In this document: one piece after another, positions 22,683 to 30,902 of the stretch
Position numbering within the stretch: position 1 is the first letter of the stretch
Layout of the letters: each line of letters opens with the position of its first letter
Assembly: GCA_915070155.1 (NCBI GenBank)
Contig: CAJZFK010000001.1
Coordinates: 1-34,625 of the forward strand
Source: an uncultured Candidatus Saccharibacteria bacterium
GTDB lineage: Bacteria; Patescibacteriota; Saccharimonadia; Saccharimonadales; Saccharimonadaceae
Direction of reading: 5' to 3'
DNA length: 34,625 nt
The notes under the pieces: generated by a model
What the model was told of the DNA's origin: nothing
The model's input: the letters and a program-made list of their open reading frames with translations, nothing else
Databases searched by the model: none
Position numbers and translations under genes: made by a program

Positions 22683-23681
22683 ATGGCAATTGAGAGAATA
22701 GTTGATACGAGTTCGCATGATGATGATTCTGAAGAGCAGCGAATTGAGGTGAGTCTGCGTCCGCAAAGTTTTGCTGAGTATGTTGGTCAGGAAAGATTGA
22801 AGCGTAATTTGCGCTTGGCGATTGATGCGGCTAAAAAGCGCGGCGAGCCGTTGGATCATGTATTATTATATGGTCCGCCGGGGCTTGGTAAAACAACTAT
22901 GGCGACGGTGATTGCTAATGAAATGGGCACGAATCTGCGGATTACTAGCGGTCCGGCTATTGAAAAAGCGGGCGATTTGGCGTCGATTCTGACTAATTTG
23001 TCGGACGGTGATATTCTGTTTATCGATGAGATTCATCGGTTGGGTCGATCAGTGGAGGAAATCTTGTATTCTGCAATGGAAGATTTTAAGCTGGATATTG
23101 TGATTGGAAAAGGTCCGGCAGCGCGATCAATTCGATTGGATTTGCCGCGATTTACGGTGATTGGTGCGACGACGCGAACCGGAAGTTTGGCGGCACCTTT
23201 GCGTGATAGGTTCGGGCATATTTATCGTTTGGAATTTTACACACCAGAGGACATTGCGAAAATCGTGACGCGTAGTGCGAAGATTTTGGAGTCGTCAATT
23301 CGAAGTGAAGCGGCGGATTTATTGTCGACGCGAGCACGCTTGACGCCACGTATTGCCAATAGGCTTCTTAAGCGAGTTCGTGACTACGCCGATGTTAATG
23401 GCGACGGAATAATTGATGTAAAAACTACAACCAACGCTTTGGAAATGCTGGAAGTGGATGAGTTGGGCTTGGATCCGGCTGATCGTAATTTATTACAGTC
23501 GATTCTGGAAAATTATGGCGATAATCCTGTTGGCTTAACAACAATTGCGGCGCTGACTGGCGACGAAGCGACGACAATTGAGGATTTTTATGAACCATAT
23601 TTGCTACAAATTGGGTTTATTGAGCGCACACCGCGTGGTCGTCGAGTGACGATTAAGGCAAAGCGACATTTGGGAAAATAG
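22683..23681 (+). CDS. ruvB: Holliday junction branch migration ATPase RuvB
   Basis: RuvB is the hexameric motor that drives branch migration. The 332-residue protein shows SLRPQSFAEYVGQERLKRNL, Walker A in LLYGPPGLGKTTMATVIANE, Walker B ILFIDEIHRLGRSVEEILYS, sensor 1 TVIGATTRTGSLAAPLRDRF with the arginine finger, and the C-terminal winged helix beginning NYGDNPVGLTTIAALTGDE and ending GFIERTPRGRRVT. All catalytic motifs are intact. It has its own promoter, separated from ruvA by about 70 bases. Confidence 0.97.
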   Translation: MAIERIVDTSSHDDDSEEQRIEVSLRPQSFAEYVGQERLKRNLRLAIDAAKKRGEPLDHVLLYGPPGLGKTTMATVIANEMGTNLRITSGPAIEKAGDLASILTNLSDGDILFIDEIHRLGRSVEEILYSAMEDFKLDIVIGKGPAARSIRLDLPRFTVIGATTRTGSLAAPLRDRFGHIYRLEFYTPEDIAKIVTRSAKILESSIRSEAADLLSTRARLTPRIANRLLKRVRDYADVNGDGIIDVKTTTNALEMLEVDELGLDPADRNLLQSILENYGDNPVGLTTIAALTGDEATTIEDFYEPYLLQIGFIERTPRGRRVTIKAKRHLGK

Positions 23682-23743
23682 TTATCGTATTCTTCGGCTT
23701 TTTGTGCTTTAATAAAACCAGACAAACTTAACTAGGAGCCGCC

Positions 23744-24232
23744 ATGGGCAAAAAACAAGCAACGACATCACCAGTTAAGAACTCTAAAGCTAGGCGCTGG
23801 CTACGACGATTTATAATTTTGATAGGAATTTTGGCTGGCTTGTGGCTGGTCAATTTTTTAACTTGGCTGCCAGCGTATGTGGAAGTGTGGAATATGGAAC
23901 GAGATCCAATGGCTGAAAAGGGCGTTTTGGGATTAAGGCTGAAATCGTCACGCGAAATACATCGCATACCTACAGAACGCGGATTTTTAAAAAAGAGCAC
24001 ATATCCATCAGTTGATAGATATTATGAGATGCCTCAAAATGGGTCGGTGAGTGATTTGTTAAATAGACTGCAACGATACGCTGAAGATTCTGGCTGGAAG
24101 CTAGACAGAGAGAGGTCTGGTGCGGAATATTTTGTAGGATATAAGGATATAGAGGGTAGGAAATATCAGGTCAGCGTGGGAATAGGTGACGAAAAAGTAG
24201 TATATATATCAGTAGAGGGCTTGGACGACTAA
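23744..24232 (+). CDS. Single-pass membrane protein of unknown function
   Basis: A 162-residue protein with a basic N-terminus, one helix (about residues 24-46, FIILIGILAGLWLVNFLTWL) and an outside domain of about 115 residues. The outside part contains NMERDPMAEKGVLGLRLKSS, a helical stretch SVSDLLNRLQRYAEDSGWKL, and strands up to the end (YQVSVGIGDEKVVYISVEG). I do not recognise the family. The ATG follows AGGAG; an extended -10 box (TGCTTTAAT, 23705-23713) precedes. It lies 1 nt before the large SGNH/vWA protein gene and is probably cotranscribed with it, so a shared envelope role is possible. Confidence 0.75.
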   Translation: MGKKQATTSPVKNSKARRWLRRFIILIGILAGLWLVNFLTWLPAYVEVWNMERDPMAEKGVLGLRLKSSREIHRIPTERGFLKKSTYPSVDRYYEMPQNGSVSDLLNRLQRYAEDSGWKLDRERSGAEYFVGYKDIEGRKYQVSVGIGDEKVVYISVEGLDD

Positions 24233-24233
24233 T

Positions 24234-26693
24234 ATGAAAATTAGAGTTATTATATTATCTTTCTTTGTGGCTATTATTTCTGGACTTTTTATACAACAGT
24301 CGGTTCAAGGCGAAGTTGTTCCTTATAATTACGCAGGAAAGAAACTTACTATTACATCACTAGGCGATTCTTATTCGGCTGGCAATGGTGCCGATGGGTA
24401 TGAATATGGTCCTGCTGTCTGTCATCGCAACAGTAATAACTGGGCGGAAATGTATAAAAGATGGCTAAGCAATAACGGACTGTCAGTAACGCTTATAAAT
24501 CGCGCTTGTTCTGGAGCTAAAATTAATGACTTCTTGGAGGATAAGAGTGCGGGTAGTGTCGTAAAAACGATTAGTGGTGATCCGAGCAAGCTAGCAACGA
24601 ATGAACAGATTATTAAATACGCAGAAGATAAGGATATTTGCAATATTAAACCGAATAACGACTTAAAAGTTGCTTATAGGATCATAAGTAGTGCGATTGG
24701 CTCTAAGCGCGGAGAAAATCAGAAAAGAGTCAATATAAGATGTAATTATACGATTCGACGACAACTTGATAGCGTGGATCGCAGCACGGATATGGTAATG
24801 ATGACGATTGGTGGAAATGATTTGGGTTTTGACGGCATTGTTAAATCTTGTTTTACCGCTGTAATAAGATCTGCTTCAGATTGCAAAACAAAGATAAACG
24901 ACGCCAGGAATTTGCTGGATAAATTAGAAGATAGAACGAAAACCATTTTATCATCGCTTAATTCTCGTTTACGTCCAGACGCGAAAATAGTTCTCTTAGG
25001 ATACCCGCTACTAGCACTTGATAATGACGAGAAACTATCCGATTTTTCGGTTGCTAGCGAAGTGCGCAAGTTAGGGCTGGAGGGTAATTTACGTCAGAAA
25101 AAGGTGGTTGAGGAATATAATAAAAGCCTCGGTAAAGAGAAAGTGATTTTTATTGATAGTTTGCCAAAGCGGTTTTCTGGACATGAGCCAGACGCCTCAA
25201 TATTTAAGAAGAATCACGACCGTTGGATTCATGAATTCCTTGAGCCAAATGCATTCAATATGAGCTCGTGGTATCATCCAAACTTCTTTGGACATAGCAA
25301 TTATATGTCAGCGCTTCGCGAAAAAGTACCGCTGCCCAATTTAGTGAAACCAATAACGAAAACGAACGGCGATATTGATGTAGTATTTGTTATTGACACG
25401 ACTGGTTCGATGAATAGTTCAATTAGTGCTGTTAGAAATAACATTCGAAATATATTTGAGTCGATCAGTTCGAAAACCAAGAGTGCTAGATTTGCACTGG
25501 TTACTTATCAAGATCATCCGTGTTGTGGCGGAAGCTCGGGAGATTATCCGTCCAAAATTGAGACAGATTTTACGAGTAGTGTCGAGGTGTTTAACAAGGC
25601 TGTCAATTTTATTCAACTCGGTAATGGTGGTGACTGGGAAGAATCTGTTTACTCTGGTATTAAGACGGGGCTGAATCTACAATGGCGAGCGGGAGTAAAG
25701 AAGATTATGATTGTGATTGGTGACGCTCCATCTAAGGATCCAGAACCAGTTACTGAGCTAACCGAACAATCTATCGTTGATGCTGCTTATGCCGTTGATC
25801 CGGCTCAAATATATATTATTGACACTTCTCGTACTGTTGCGATGGCGCCTGTGATGCCTTTGGCTGAAAGAACGGGCGGCGCATATTTACAAGCCGATGA
25901 TAGTAATAAGATCGTTGATCAAGTTAATGCGTCAGTTGAAAGTGTGACAGACAAGCCGAATGCCTGGATAAATCGTCAATATGTGGCGAAAATTGGCGAC
26001 ACATTAGAATTGGATGGCGCTGGTTCTTATTCGTCAAACGGTAAAATCGTGAAATATGAATGGGACGTCGATCAAGATGGTGTGTATGACGTGACGACGA
26101 ATAAGCCTTTTGTCAATTATACGTTTACTAAGGAATTTTCTGGGTTGCTAACACTTAGGGTGACTGATAGTTCTGGACTAACGAACGTAGCAACGACAAC
26201 TTTGACGGTTAGCGATGACGGTGATGAACACGAACGGGAATTTGATAATTGTCCAGATGTAGCGAATCCAGATCAAGCTGATTATGACAAGGATGGAATT
26301 GGTGATGCTTGTGATTCTGATCCGGGATATTTGGAGGAATATGGCTATTATCAGATGCTAGAGTATGAAAAGAATCAAGCAAAGAAAGATGATGGTAAAA
26401 AAGAAAATACAAATCGTAAACCTGTTGACATGTCTTCGAGTAATGAAGTAAGCGGCGGTGACAACAAGAAAATAGCCACCATGGCTTCTGGCAGTAAGGA
26501 CGTAAAACTTCAGGAGAATGGTGGTGTGAATGAGGTGGAGTTGAAGGAAACTCAGAAAAAATCCGAGGACAATAATGAAGACAACAGTAGTGGATTGTCG
26601 TGGTTTGGCATTGCTACGGCTGTTGGAATGATTGCAATTAGTGTAGTAACAATAGTTATAAAAGTTTATCGCCAAAAAACAAGATTATCTTAA
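24234..26693 (+). CDS. SGNH hydrolase - vWA - PKD - calcium-repeat surface protein
   Basis: An 819-residue protein with a clear domain order. Signal peptide (1-26). SGNH/GDSL esterase domain (about 38-370): nucleophile S46 in SLGDSYSAGNGA, oxyanion residues G194 and N195 in TIGGNDLGFD, and catalytic H348 in SWYHPNFFGHSNY, as in Streptomyces-type secreted esterases. Von Willebrand A domain (380-575): metal-binding DTTGS at 388-392. PKD-like beta domain (577-660), with GSYSSNGKIVKYEWDVDQDG. One thrombospondin type 3-like calcium motif (671-697), DNCPDVANPDQADYDKDGIG followed by DACDSDPG. Then an acidic, lysine-rich linker, a C-terminal helix (790-810) and a basic tail. It is probably anchored in the membrane facing outside, with hydrolase and adhesion functions in one chain. 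Substrate is unknown. Confidence 0.87.
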   Translation: MKIRVIILSFFVAIISGLFIQQSVQGEVVPYNYAGKKLTITSLGDSYSAGNGADGYEYGPAVCHRNSNNWAEMYKRWLSNNGLSVTLINRACSGAKINDFLEDKSAGSVVKTISGDPSKLATNEQIIKYAEDKDICNIKPNNDLKVAYRIISSAIGSKRGENQKRVNIRCNYTIRRQLDSVDRSTDMVMMTIGGNDLGFDGIVKSCFTAVIRSASDCKTKINDARNLLDKLEDRTKTILSSLNSRLRPDAKIVLLGYPLLALDNDEKLSDFSVASEVRKLGLEGNLRQKKVVEEYNKSLGKEKVIFIDSLPKRFSGHEPDASIFKKNHDRWIHEFLEPNAFNMSSWYHPNFFGHSNYMSALREKVPLPNLVKPITKTNGDIDVVFVIDTTGSMNSSISAVRNNIRNIFESISSKTKSARFALVTYQDHPCCGGSSGDYPSKIETDFTSSVEVFNKAVNFIQLGNGGDWEESVYSGIKTGLNLQWRAGVKKIMIVIGDAPSKDPEPVTELTEQSIVDAAYAVDPAQIYIIDTSRTVAMAPVMPLAERTGGAYLQADDSNKIVDQVNASVESVTDKPNAWINRQYVAKIGDTLELDGAGSYSSNGKIVKYEWDVDQDGVYDVTTNKPFVNYTFTKEFSGLLTLRVTDSSGLTNVATTTLTVSDDGDEHEREFDNCPDVANPDQADYDKDGIGDACDSDPGYLEEYGYYQMLEYEKNQAKKDDGKKENTNRKPVDMSSSNEVSGGDNKKIATMASGSKDVKLQENGGVNEVELKETQKKSEDNNEDNSSGLSWFGIATAVGMIAISVVTIVIKVYRQKTRLS

Positions 26694-26705
26694 GTTCTGT
26701 CGTGT

Positions 26706-26711
26706 TATAAT
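26706..26711 (+). promoter_or_regulatory. Leaderless-type promoter of the PH-domain gene
   Basis: TATAAT preceded by TGT (extended -10), 6 nt before the ATG at 26718. Confidence 0.6.
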
Positions 26712-26717
26712 ATAGGC

Positions 26718-27554
26718 ATGAATCCGCAAACATCCTCGTCAGAAGATTTAACGCAGCCTGCTGCGTATGATGCTGATGGTCGACCACTGTACCATCATCC
26801 ACCACAGACTGGTCGTCCAGCTCCTGTTGTGGCGCAGACGAATTCTTATGTGACGGCAAGACCAGAAATTATTGATGGGGAGAATTTTGATCCGCGATTG
26901 CGTAGTCAGTATGCTAATGAACCGCAAGTCGTACATGTTGCCAGGGATATTGACCCGAAGCCATTTACTATTAGCGATGACTTGAAGCAAAAACATGAAA
27001 AATCAGTTCAGCAATACCCGAATCTCAATTTGAGCGAAGGCGAATATATTATTTTGGATATTAAACGCCATCCAATTGGTATGCTAATTCCGACGGGAAT
27101 CTCGGTTTTCTTGGTGGTGATGATTATGGTGTTTGTGATGTTTTATCCGTCAATTGCTCGTGACGCAATTATCTCGCCGATGCCTTCACTGACTGATGTG
27201 TTTGGCGTGGCAATGTTGCTTATTGGGTTGGTGGCGCTTGGCGGTGCGGTGTCCTTGTGGATATATTTGCAGAATCATTTTTACATGACGAATGAAAGTG
27301 TGATTCAGGAAATCCAGGGTAGCTTATTTTATAGGCATGAACAAACGGTGAGCTTAGGTAGTATTGAAGATGCAAGCTTCCTCCAATCAGGCATTATTCA
27401 GACTCTTTTCAATTATGGCACGATTCGCCTCAGCACCGAGGGTGAAGAAACGACATATATATTCCATTTTGTGGCAAATCCACGCAAGCAAATTGCGATA
27501 ATCAACAATGCCATTGAAGACTTTAAGAATGGCCGTCCTGTTTGTGATGATTAG
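26718..27554 (+). CDS. Bacterial PH-domain (YdbS-type) membrane protein
   Basis: A 278-residue protein. The first 110 residues are Pro/Gln/Asp-rich and probably disordered; then comes LSEGEYIILDIKRHPIGMLI, two hydrophobic helices, and a bacterial PH domain beginning NHFYMTNESVIQEIQGSLFY and continuing VSLGSIEDASFLQSGIIQTL and YGTIRLSTEGEETTYIFHFV. This is the pattern of the bPH_2/YdbS group. The cellular role of these proteins is poorly known; they sit in the membrane with the PH domain attached. The gene ends 4 nt before the converging pilin gene. Confidence 0.8.
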   Translation: MNPQTSSSEDLTQPAAYDADGRPLYHHPPQTGRPAPVVAQTNSYVTARPEIIDGENFDPRLRSQYANEPQVVHVARDIDPKPFTISDDLKQKHEKSVQQYPNLNLSEGEYIILDIKRHPIGMLIPTGISVFLVVMIMVFVMFYPSIARDAIISPMPSLTDVFGVAMLLIGLVALGGAVSLWIYLQNHFYMTNESVIQEIQGSLFYRHEQTVSLGSIEDASFLQSGIIQTLFNYGTIRLSTEGEETTYIFHFVANPRKQIAIINNAIEDFKNGRPVCDD

Positions 27555-27558
27555 CTAA

Positions 27559-27951
27559 TTATTTGTGGCGACTTTCTTTTACGTAGTCGTCTTCATCGAC
27601 AAGCGTCGCAACAAGTTTGTATGACTTACATTTTCCGTCATTACAATTTGAAGATTCGTAACGATAACTGCTGTCTTTCTCGCCAATTTTCTTACCTTGC
27701 GGATCTTTTAACAACGCGGGATCCATAGTCGGAAGCGTACCTTCTTCTAGCTTCTCTGGGTAATAGTCATTTTTAACGTAAAAACCTTCTTCCAAGCTAT
27801 AATGCATGGCGTTAATCGCGGTGCGTTTTTTGGCGTTATTTGATTCGTTGGTCAATTTTGTATATTGTGAGAAACCTAAGATTGCGATGATAATCAAGAA
27901 AGTCGCTACAACCAAAAGTTCAATAATAGTGAAACCGTTTCGCTTATTCAT
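27559..27951 (-). CDS. Type IV pilin-like protein
   Basis: A 130-residue prepilin. The short basic leader MNKRNG is followed by FTIIELLVVATFLIIIAILG, giving a prepilin peptidase site after G6 and the conserved Glu at position 5 of the mature protein. The hydrophobic helix continues to about residue 30 and a soluble head of about 95 residues follows, with two cysteines eleven-odd residues before the lysine-rich end (SSNCNDGKCKSY) that could form the usual C-terminal disulfide. It may be the major pilin or a minor one. It is transcribed away from recA and stands about 3 kb from the pilus assembly genes. Confidence 0.9.
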   Translation of the reverse strand: MNKRNGFTIIELLVVATFLIIIAILGFSQYTKLTNESNNAKKRTAINAMHYSLEEGFYVKNDYYPEKLEEGTLPTMDPALLKDPQGKKIGEKDSSYRYESSNCNDGKCKSYKLVATLVDEDDYVKESRHK

Positions 27952-27958
27952 GAATGTA

Positions 27959-27991
27959 ATTATAGCAAATCTTGCGACAAATCGGTATAAT
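27959..27991. promoter_or_regulatory. Divergent promoters of the pilin gene and recA
   Basis: On the minus strand TATAAT (27959-27964) with TGC before it lies 7 nt upstream of the pilin ATG. On the plus strand TATAAT (27986-27991) serves recA, whose leader carries AAGGAGG at 28005-28011. The two -10 boxes are 21 bases apart, so the promoters must overlap and may compete. No recognisable LexA or other operator was found between them. Confidence 0.6.
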
Positions 27992-28018
27992 AAAGGAAGT
28001 AACTAAGGAGGGAATGCT

Positions 28019-29074
28019 ATGGCAAAATCAGACAGTAAAACAGTAAATCCAGAAAAGTCAAGTCAGGCATCGGATAAAAAAGTTGATGAAGGTAAGCTTA
28101 AGGCGCTTGGTCTAGCAATGGATCAAATCACCAAGCAATTTGGCGACGGATCAATTATGAAATTGGGCGAGGCTCATAAAGTCGATGTTGAAGTAATTCC
28201 TTCTGGTGCTTTGAGTTTGGATTTGGCGCTCGGTGGCGGATATCCAAAAGGTCGTATCATAGAAATCTATGGTCCAGAAAGCTCGGGTAAGACAACATTG
28301 ACGCTTCACGCTATTGCAGAAATTCAGAAGCAGGGCGGAACGGCGGCGTTTATTGATGCTGAGCACGCTCTCGATCCAGCATATGCTAAGCGTCTGGGCG
28401 TGGACACGGAAAATTTGTTGGTTTCTCAGCCAGATAACGGCGAGCAAGCATTGGAAATTACGGAGACGTTGGTTCGTTCGAACGCGGTGGATTTGGTGAT
28501 AGTCGACTCGGTGGCTGCCTTGACGCCACAGGCTGAAATTGATGGCGATATGGGCGATTCTCATATGGGTCTTCAGGCTCGATTGATGAGTCAGGCTCTA
28601 CGTAAATTGACGGGAATTATCAATAAATCAAAAGCCACGGTGATCTTTATCAATCAGATTCGTATGAAAATTGGCGTGATGTTTGGCAATCCTGAAACGA
28701 CAACTGGTGGCAATGCGTTGAAGTTTTATGCGTCGCAGCGAATTGATATTCGTCGAATTGGTCAAATTAAAGTTGGCGATGATATTATTGGTAACCGCAC
28801 GAAAATTAAGGTTGTGAAAAATAAGATCGCACCGCCGTTCCGCGTGGCTGAATTTGACATTATGTACAACGAGGGAATTAGTAAAACTGGCGATATCTTG
28901 GACTTAGCGGCAACGCACGGTATAGTTGAAAAATCTGGCGCGTTTTATAAATATAACGGCGAAACGATTGGTCAAGGGCGCGATAAAACGAAGACTTATT
29001 TGAAGGAAAATCCTGAGGTTTTGGCGGAAATTGATCAGAAAGTGCGTGATAAAGTGAAGGAGGAGGAAAAGTAA
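28019..29074 (+). CDS. recA: Recombinase RecA
   Basis: A full RecA of 351 residues: LGLAMDQITKQFGDGSIMKL, Walker A GPESSGKTT (85-93), AAFIDAEHALDPAYAKRLGV, Walker B region DLVIVDSVAALTPQAEIDGD, and loop 2 NQIRMKIGVMFGNPETTTGG. It polymerises on single-stranded DNA for homologous recombination and, with ComEC and RuvABC here, for integrating imported DNA. About 24 Ser/Lys-rich residues precede the usual start of the core. The start is set by AAGGAGG; an out-of-frame ATG at 28014 lies between. The stop overlaps the next gene (taATG). Confidence 0.98.
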   Translation: MAKSDSKTVNPEKSSQASDKKVDEGKLKALGLAMDQITKQFGDGSIMKLGEAHKVDVEVIPSGALSLDLALGGGYPKGRIIEIYGPESSGKTTLTLHAIAEIQKQGGTAAFIDAEHALDPAYAKRLGVDTENLLVSQPDNGEQALEITETLVRSNAVDLVIVDSVAALTPQAEIDGDMGDSHMGLQARLMSQALRKLTGIINKSKATVIFINQIRMKIGVMFGNPETTTGGNALKFYASQRIDIRRIGQIKVGDDIIGNRTKIKVVKNKIAPPFRVAEFDIMYNEGISKTGDILDLAATHGIVEKSGAFYKYNGETIGQGRDKTKTYLKENPEVLAEIDQKVRDKVKEEEK

Positions 29075-29598
29075 TGCGAGCAGTAGAGTCCAGATATTCA
29101 GCCGAACACCACATGGCGTCAGTTAATCTTATTTTTGATAACGAGCAGACTGCTTACATTCGAGAACTGTCGGAAAAAATGAATCTTGATTTCGGTGAGT
29201 TTATTCCGCACGCAACGCTAATCAATGTGACTGAGCAGGATATACCGCGTCTCAAGTTAGCTGCCGCCGCGCTGCCGTCCCTAGACAAACTGGTACTTGA
29301 CGGTGTCAACTTTTTGCCAGATGAAGCTGGTAATTGTGTTTGTGTTGAGTTGCGCGTACAGAAAACCTCCTGGATGGTTGAAGTACGTCGGAAGTTGCTT
29401 GAAATGCTGGATGATATTCATCCGGGGCTGGATATCGATGGATTTCGCCCACACATTACGCTTGGCATTGTCGAGGCTGGTACGCTCGGCGATGTCGATA
29501 TGAGCGCTATTCCGCGCCAACTGCCGGTTATTACTAAGCCGCGTGCTGCCGCTTGTTACAACGGCGTACATGGCAAAGTAGTTGAGGTAGTCGAATAG
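29074..29598 (+). CDS. 2H phosphoesterase (LigT / 2'-5' RNA ligase-like)
   Basis: A 174-residue protein with the two histidine motifs of the 2H phosphoesterase superfamily: FIPHATLINV and FRPHITLGIV, spaced as in LigT-like enzymes that open cyclic phosphodiesters or join RNA ends. It starts with an overlap of the recA stop behind GGAGGAGG, so it is translated with recA. The base composition looks somewhat more GC-rich than its neighbours (runs such as gctgccgccgcgctgccg), hinting at a different origin. Its place between recA and recX is unusual and its substrate is unknown. Confidence 0.8.
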   Translation: MRAVESRYSAEHHMASVNLIFDNEQTAYIRELSEKMNLDFGEFIPHATLINVTEQDIPRLKLAAAALPSLDKLVLDGVNFLPDEAGNCVCVELRVQKTSWMVEVRRKLLEMLDDIHPGLDIDGFRPHITLGIVEAGTLGDVDMSAIPRQLPVITKPRAAACYNGVHGKVVEVVE

Positions 29599-29628
29599 TC
29601 CACTAGTAGCTACGTATAATTTTAGCGC

Positions 29629-29634
29629 TATAAT
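29629..29634 (+). promoter_or_regulatory. Leaderless-type promoter of recX
   Basis: TATAAT 6 nt before the recX ATG at 29641. A further TATAAT at 29615-29620 lies upstream and is less well placed. Confidence 0.55.
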
Positions 29635-29640
29635 AGTTTT

Positions 29641-30294
29641 ATGAAAATCACCGATATTTCTCTTCAGGCTCGTGATAAAAATCGTGTCAATGTAAGCGTT
29701 GACGGGAAATATCGTTTTAGCTTGGATGTATTCCAGGTCGGCGAGCTAGGCATTAAGATTGGTCGCGAATATACGGAAGAGGAAATTTCGAAACTAGAAG
29801 ACGATAGCCAGTTTGGCAAATTGTATGCTAGGTCTATAGAATATTGCTTAATGCGTCCGCGAGCCATCAAAGAAGTGCGCGATTATCTGCGTCGGAAAAC
29901 ACTAGCCACTCGTCGACGTTCAGCGAAAACTGGAAAAATTATTGAACATCCTGGAGTGAAGTCGGAGATTACTGAGCGCGTCTTGGGTCGTCTTATTGAG
30001 AAAAAATATTTGGACGATGAAAAATTTGCTCGATTTTGGTTTGAACAGCGGTTCATGAAAAAAGGCGCTAGTATTCGTCGTTTGAAGTTGGAGTTGGCGC
30101 AAAAGGGAATTGATAATACAACGATTGAGGCGTTAGTTAAGGAGAATATTCGCTCTGATGACGAGGAATTGCGGAAGATTATTGCTAAAAAACGTTATCG
30201 ATATAACGACCAGCAGAAGTTCATGCAATATTTGGCTAGACAGGGTTTTTCTTACGACGACATTAAGAAGGCTCTTGAAAACCCAAATGATTAA
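29641..30294 (+). CDS. recX: RecA regulator RecX
   Basis: A 217-residue RecX made of helical repeats. Characteristic parts are SIEYCLMRPRAIKEVRDYLR, ERVLGRLIEKKYLDDEKFAR, FWFEQRFMKKGASIRRLKLE, LAQKGIDNTTIEALVKENI and KFMQYLARQGFSYDDIKKAL. RecX binds RecA filaments and limits RecA activity. The first 50 residues form the small extra N-terminal beta part found in Gram-positive type RecX. It has its own promoter despite following recA and the phosphoesterase. It converges with the PRC-barrel gene, overlapping it by 4 bases. Confidence 0.9.
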   Translation: MKITDISLQARDKNRVNVSVDGKYRFSLDVFQVGELGIKIGREYTEEEISKLEDDSQFGKLYARSIEYCLMRPRAIKEVRDYLRRKTLATRRRSAKTGKIIEHPGVKSEITERVLGRLIEKKYLDDEKFARFWFEQRFMKKGASIRRLKLELAQKGIDNTTIEALVKENIRSDDEELRKIIAKKRYRYNDQQKFMQYLARQGFSYDDIKKALENPND

Positions 30295-30878
30295 TCAGCT
30301 TTTGTAGATTCTGGTTGCGGACGAGGCTGCTTGCGGAATGGATTTTCGTATGAATTTATCTGCGGAATAGGTGTTTTTTCGGCTATGTGCGAGATAGTTG
30401 CTGATTTTACAACAATTTTATCGTCGGTTACTCTTACAATCTGAGAACGATGAATAAGTAGCTCTGTGTCGCCAAAACTTTTCAAGAACGGTCGCCGAAT
30501 TCGGAGCTGTTGAATAATAAAATTCCCAGCCGCCAACGTATATCCGATAACTTTTCCGATTTTCTTATTTTTTTCATCAATAACCAACTTGTCTTTTAAT
30601 GCAAAATTGATTTCATAAATTTCTTTTATAGTAATTACATCATCAATGCCTATGATTTCATCGGTTGAATCGATAATCATACCGAGCGGCCCAATTTCTC
30701 TGACGTCGTCAATGCGTAGCAGGCTAGGATGTTGGTCTAAAAGTCGCCCCTCGAGCTCATACGCAATTATAGACAAATTCTTCGGATTGATAATTTCCCG
30801 CGATGTTCGCGCCAGTTCGGAGCCCGTCTGAAGACTCATGACGGGAATATCAAGGAAGCGATCTGCGGATATAAGCAT
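30291..30878 (-). CDS. PRC-barrel domain protein near the pilus operon
   Basis: A 195-residue soluble protein. The N-terminal part resembles a PRC-barrel: SADRFLDIPVMSLQTGSELA, REIINPKNLSIIAYELEG. A second similar half follows from about residue 90 (ALKDKLVIDEKNKKIGKVIG). The C-terminus is Pro/Gln-rich and disordered. PRC-barrel proteins have varied roles, including RNA processing and photosynthetic centre assembly, so function here cannot be told. It has its own promoter, 24 bases downstream of the 94-residue protein gene. Confidence 0.75.
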   Translation of the reverse strand: MLISADRFLDIPVMSLQTGSELARTSREIINPKNLSIIAYELEGRLLDQHPSLLRIDDVREIGPLGMIIDSTDEIIGIDDVITIKEIYEINFALKDKLVIDEKNKKIGKVIGYTLAAGNFIIQQLRIRRPFLKSFGDTELLIHRSQIVRVTDDKIVVKSATISHIAEKTPIPQINSYENPFRKQPRPQPESTKAD

Positions 30879-30884
30879 AACTAT

Positions 30885-30890
30885 ATTATA
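30885..30890 (-). promoter_or_regulatory. Leaderless-type promoter of the PRC-barrel gene
   Basis: On the minus strand TATAAT is 6 nt before the ATG whose A is at 30878. Confidence 0.6.
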
Positions 30891-30902
30891 AACGGTTACG
30901 TT

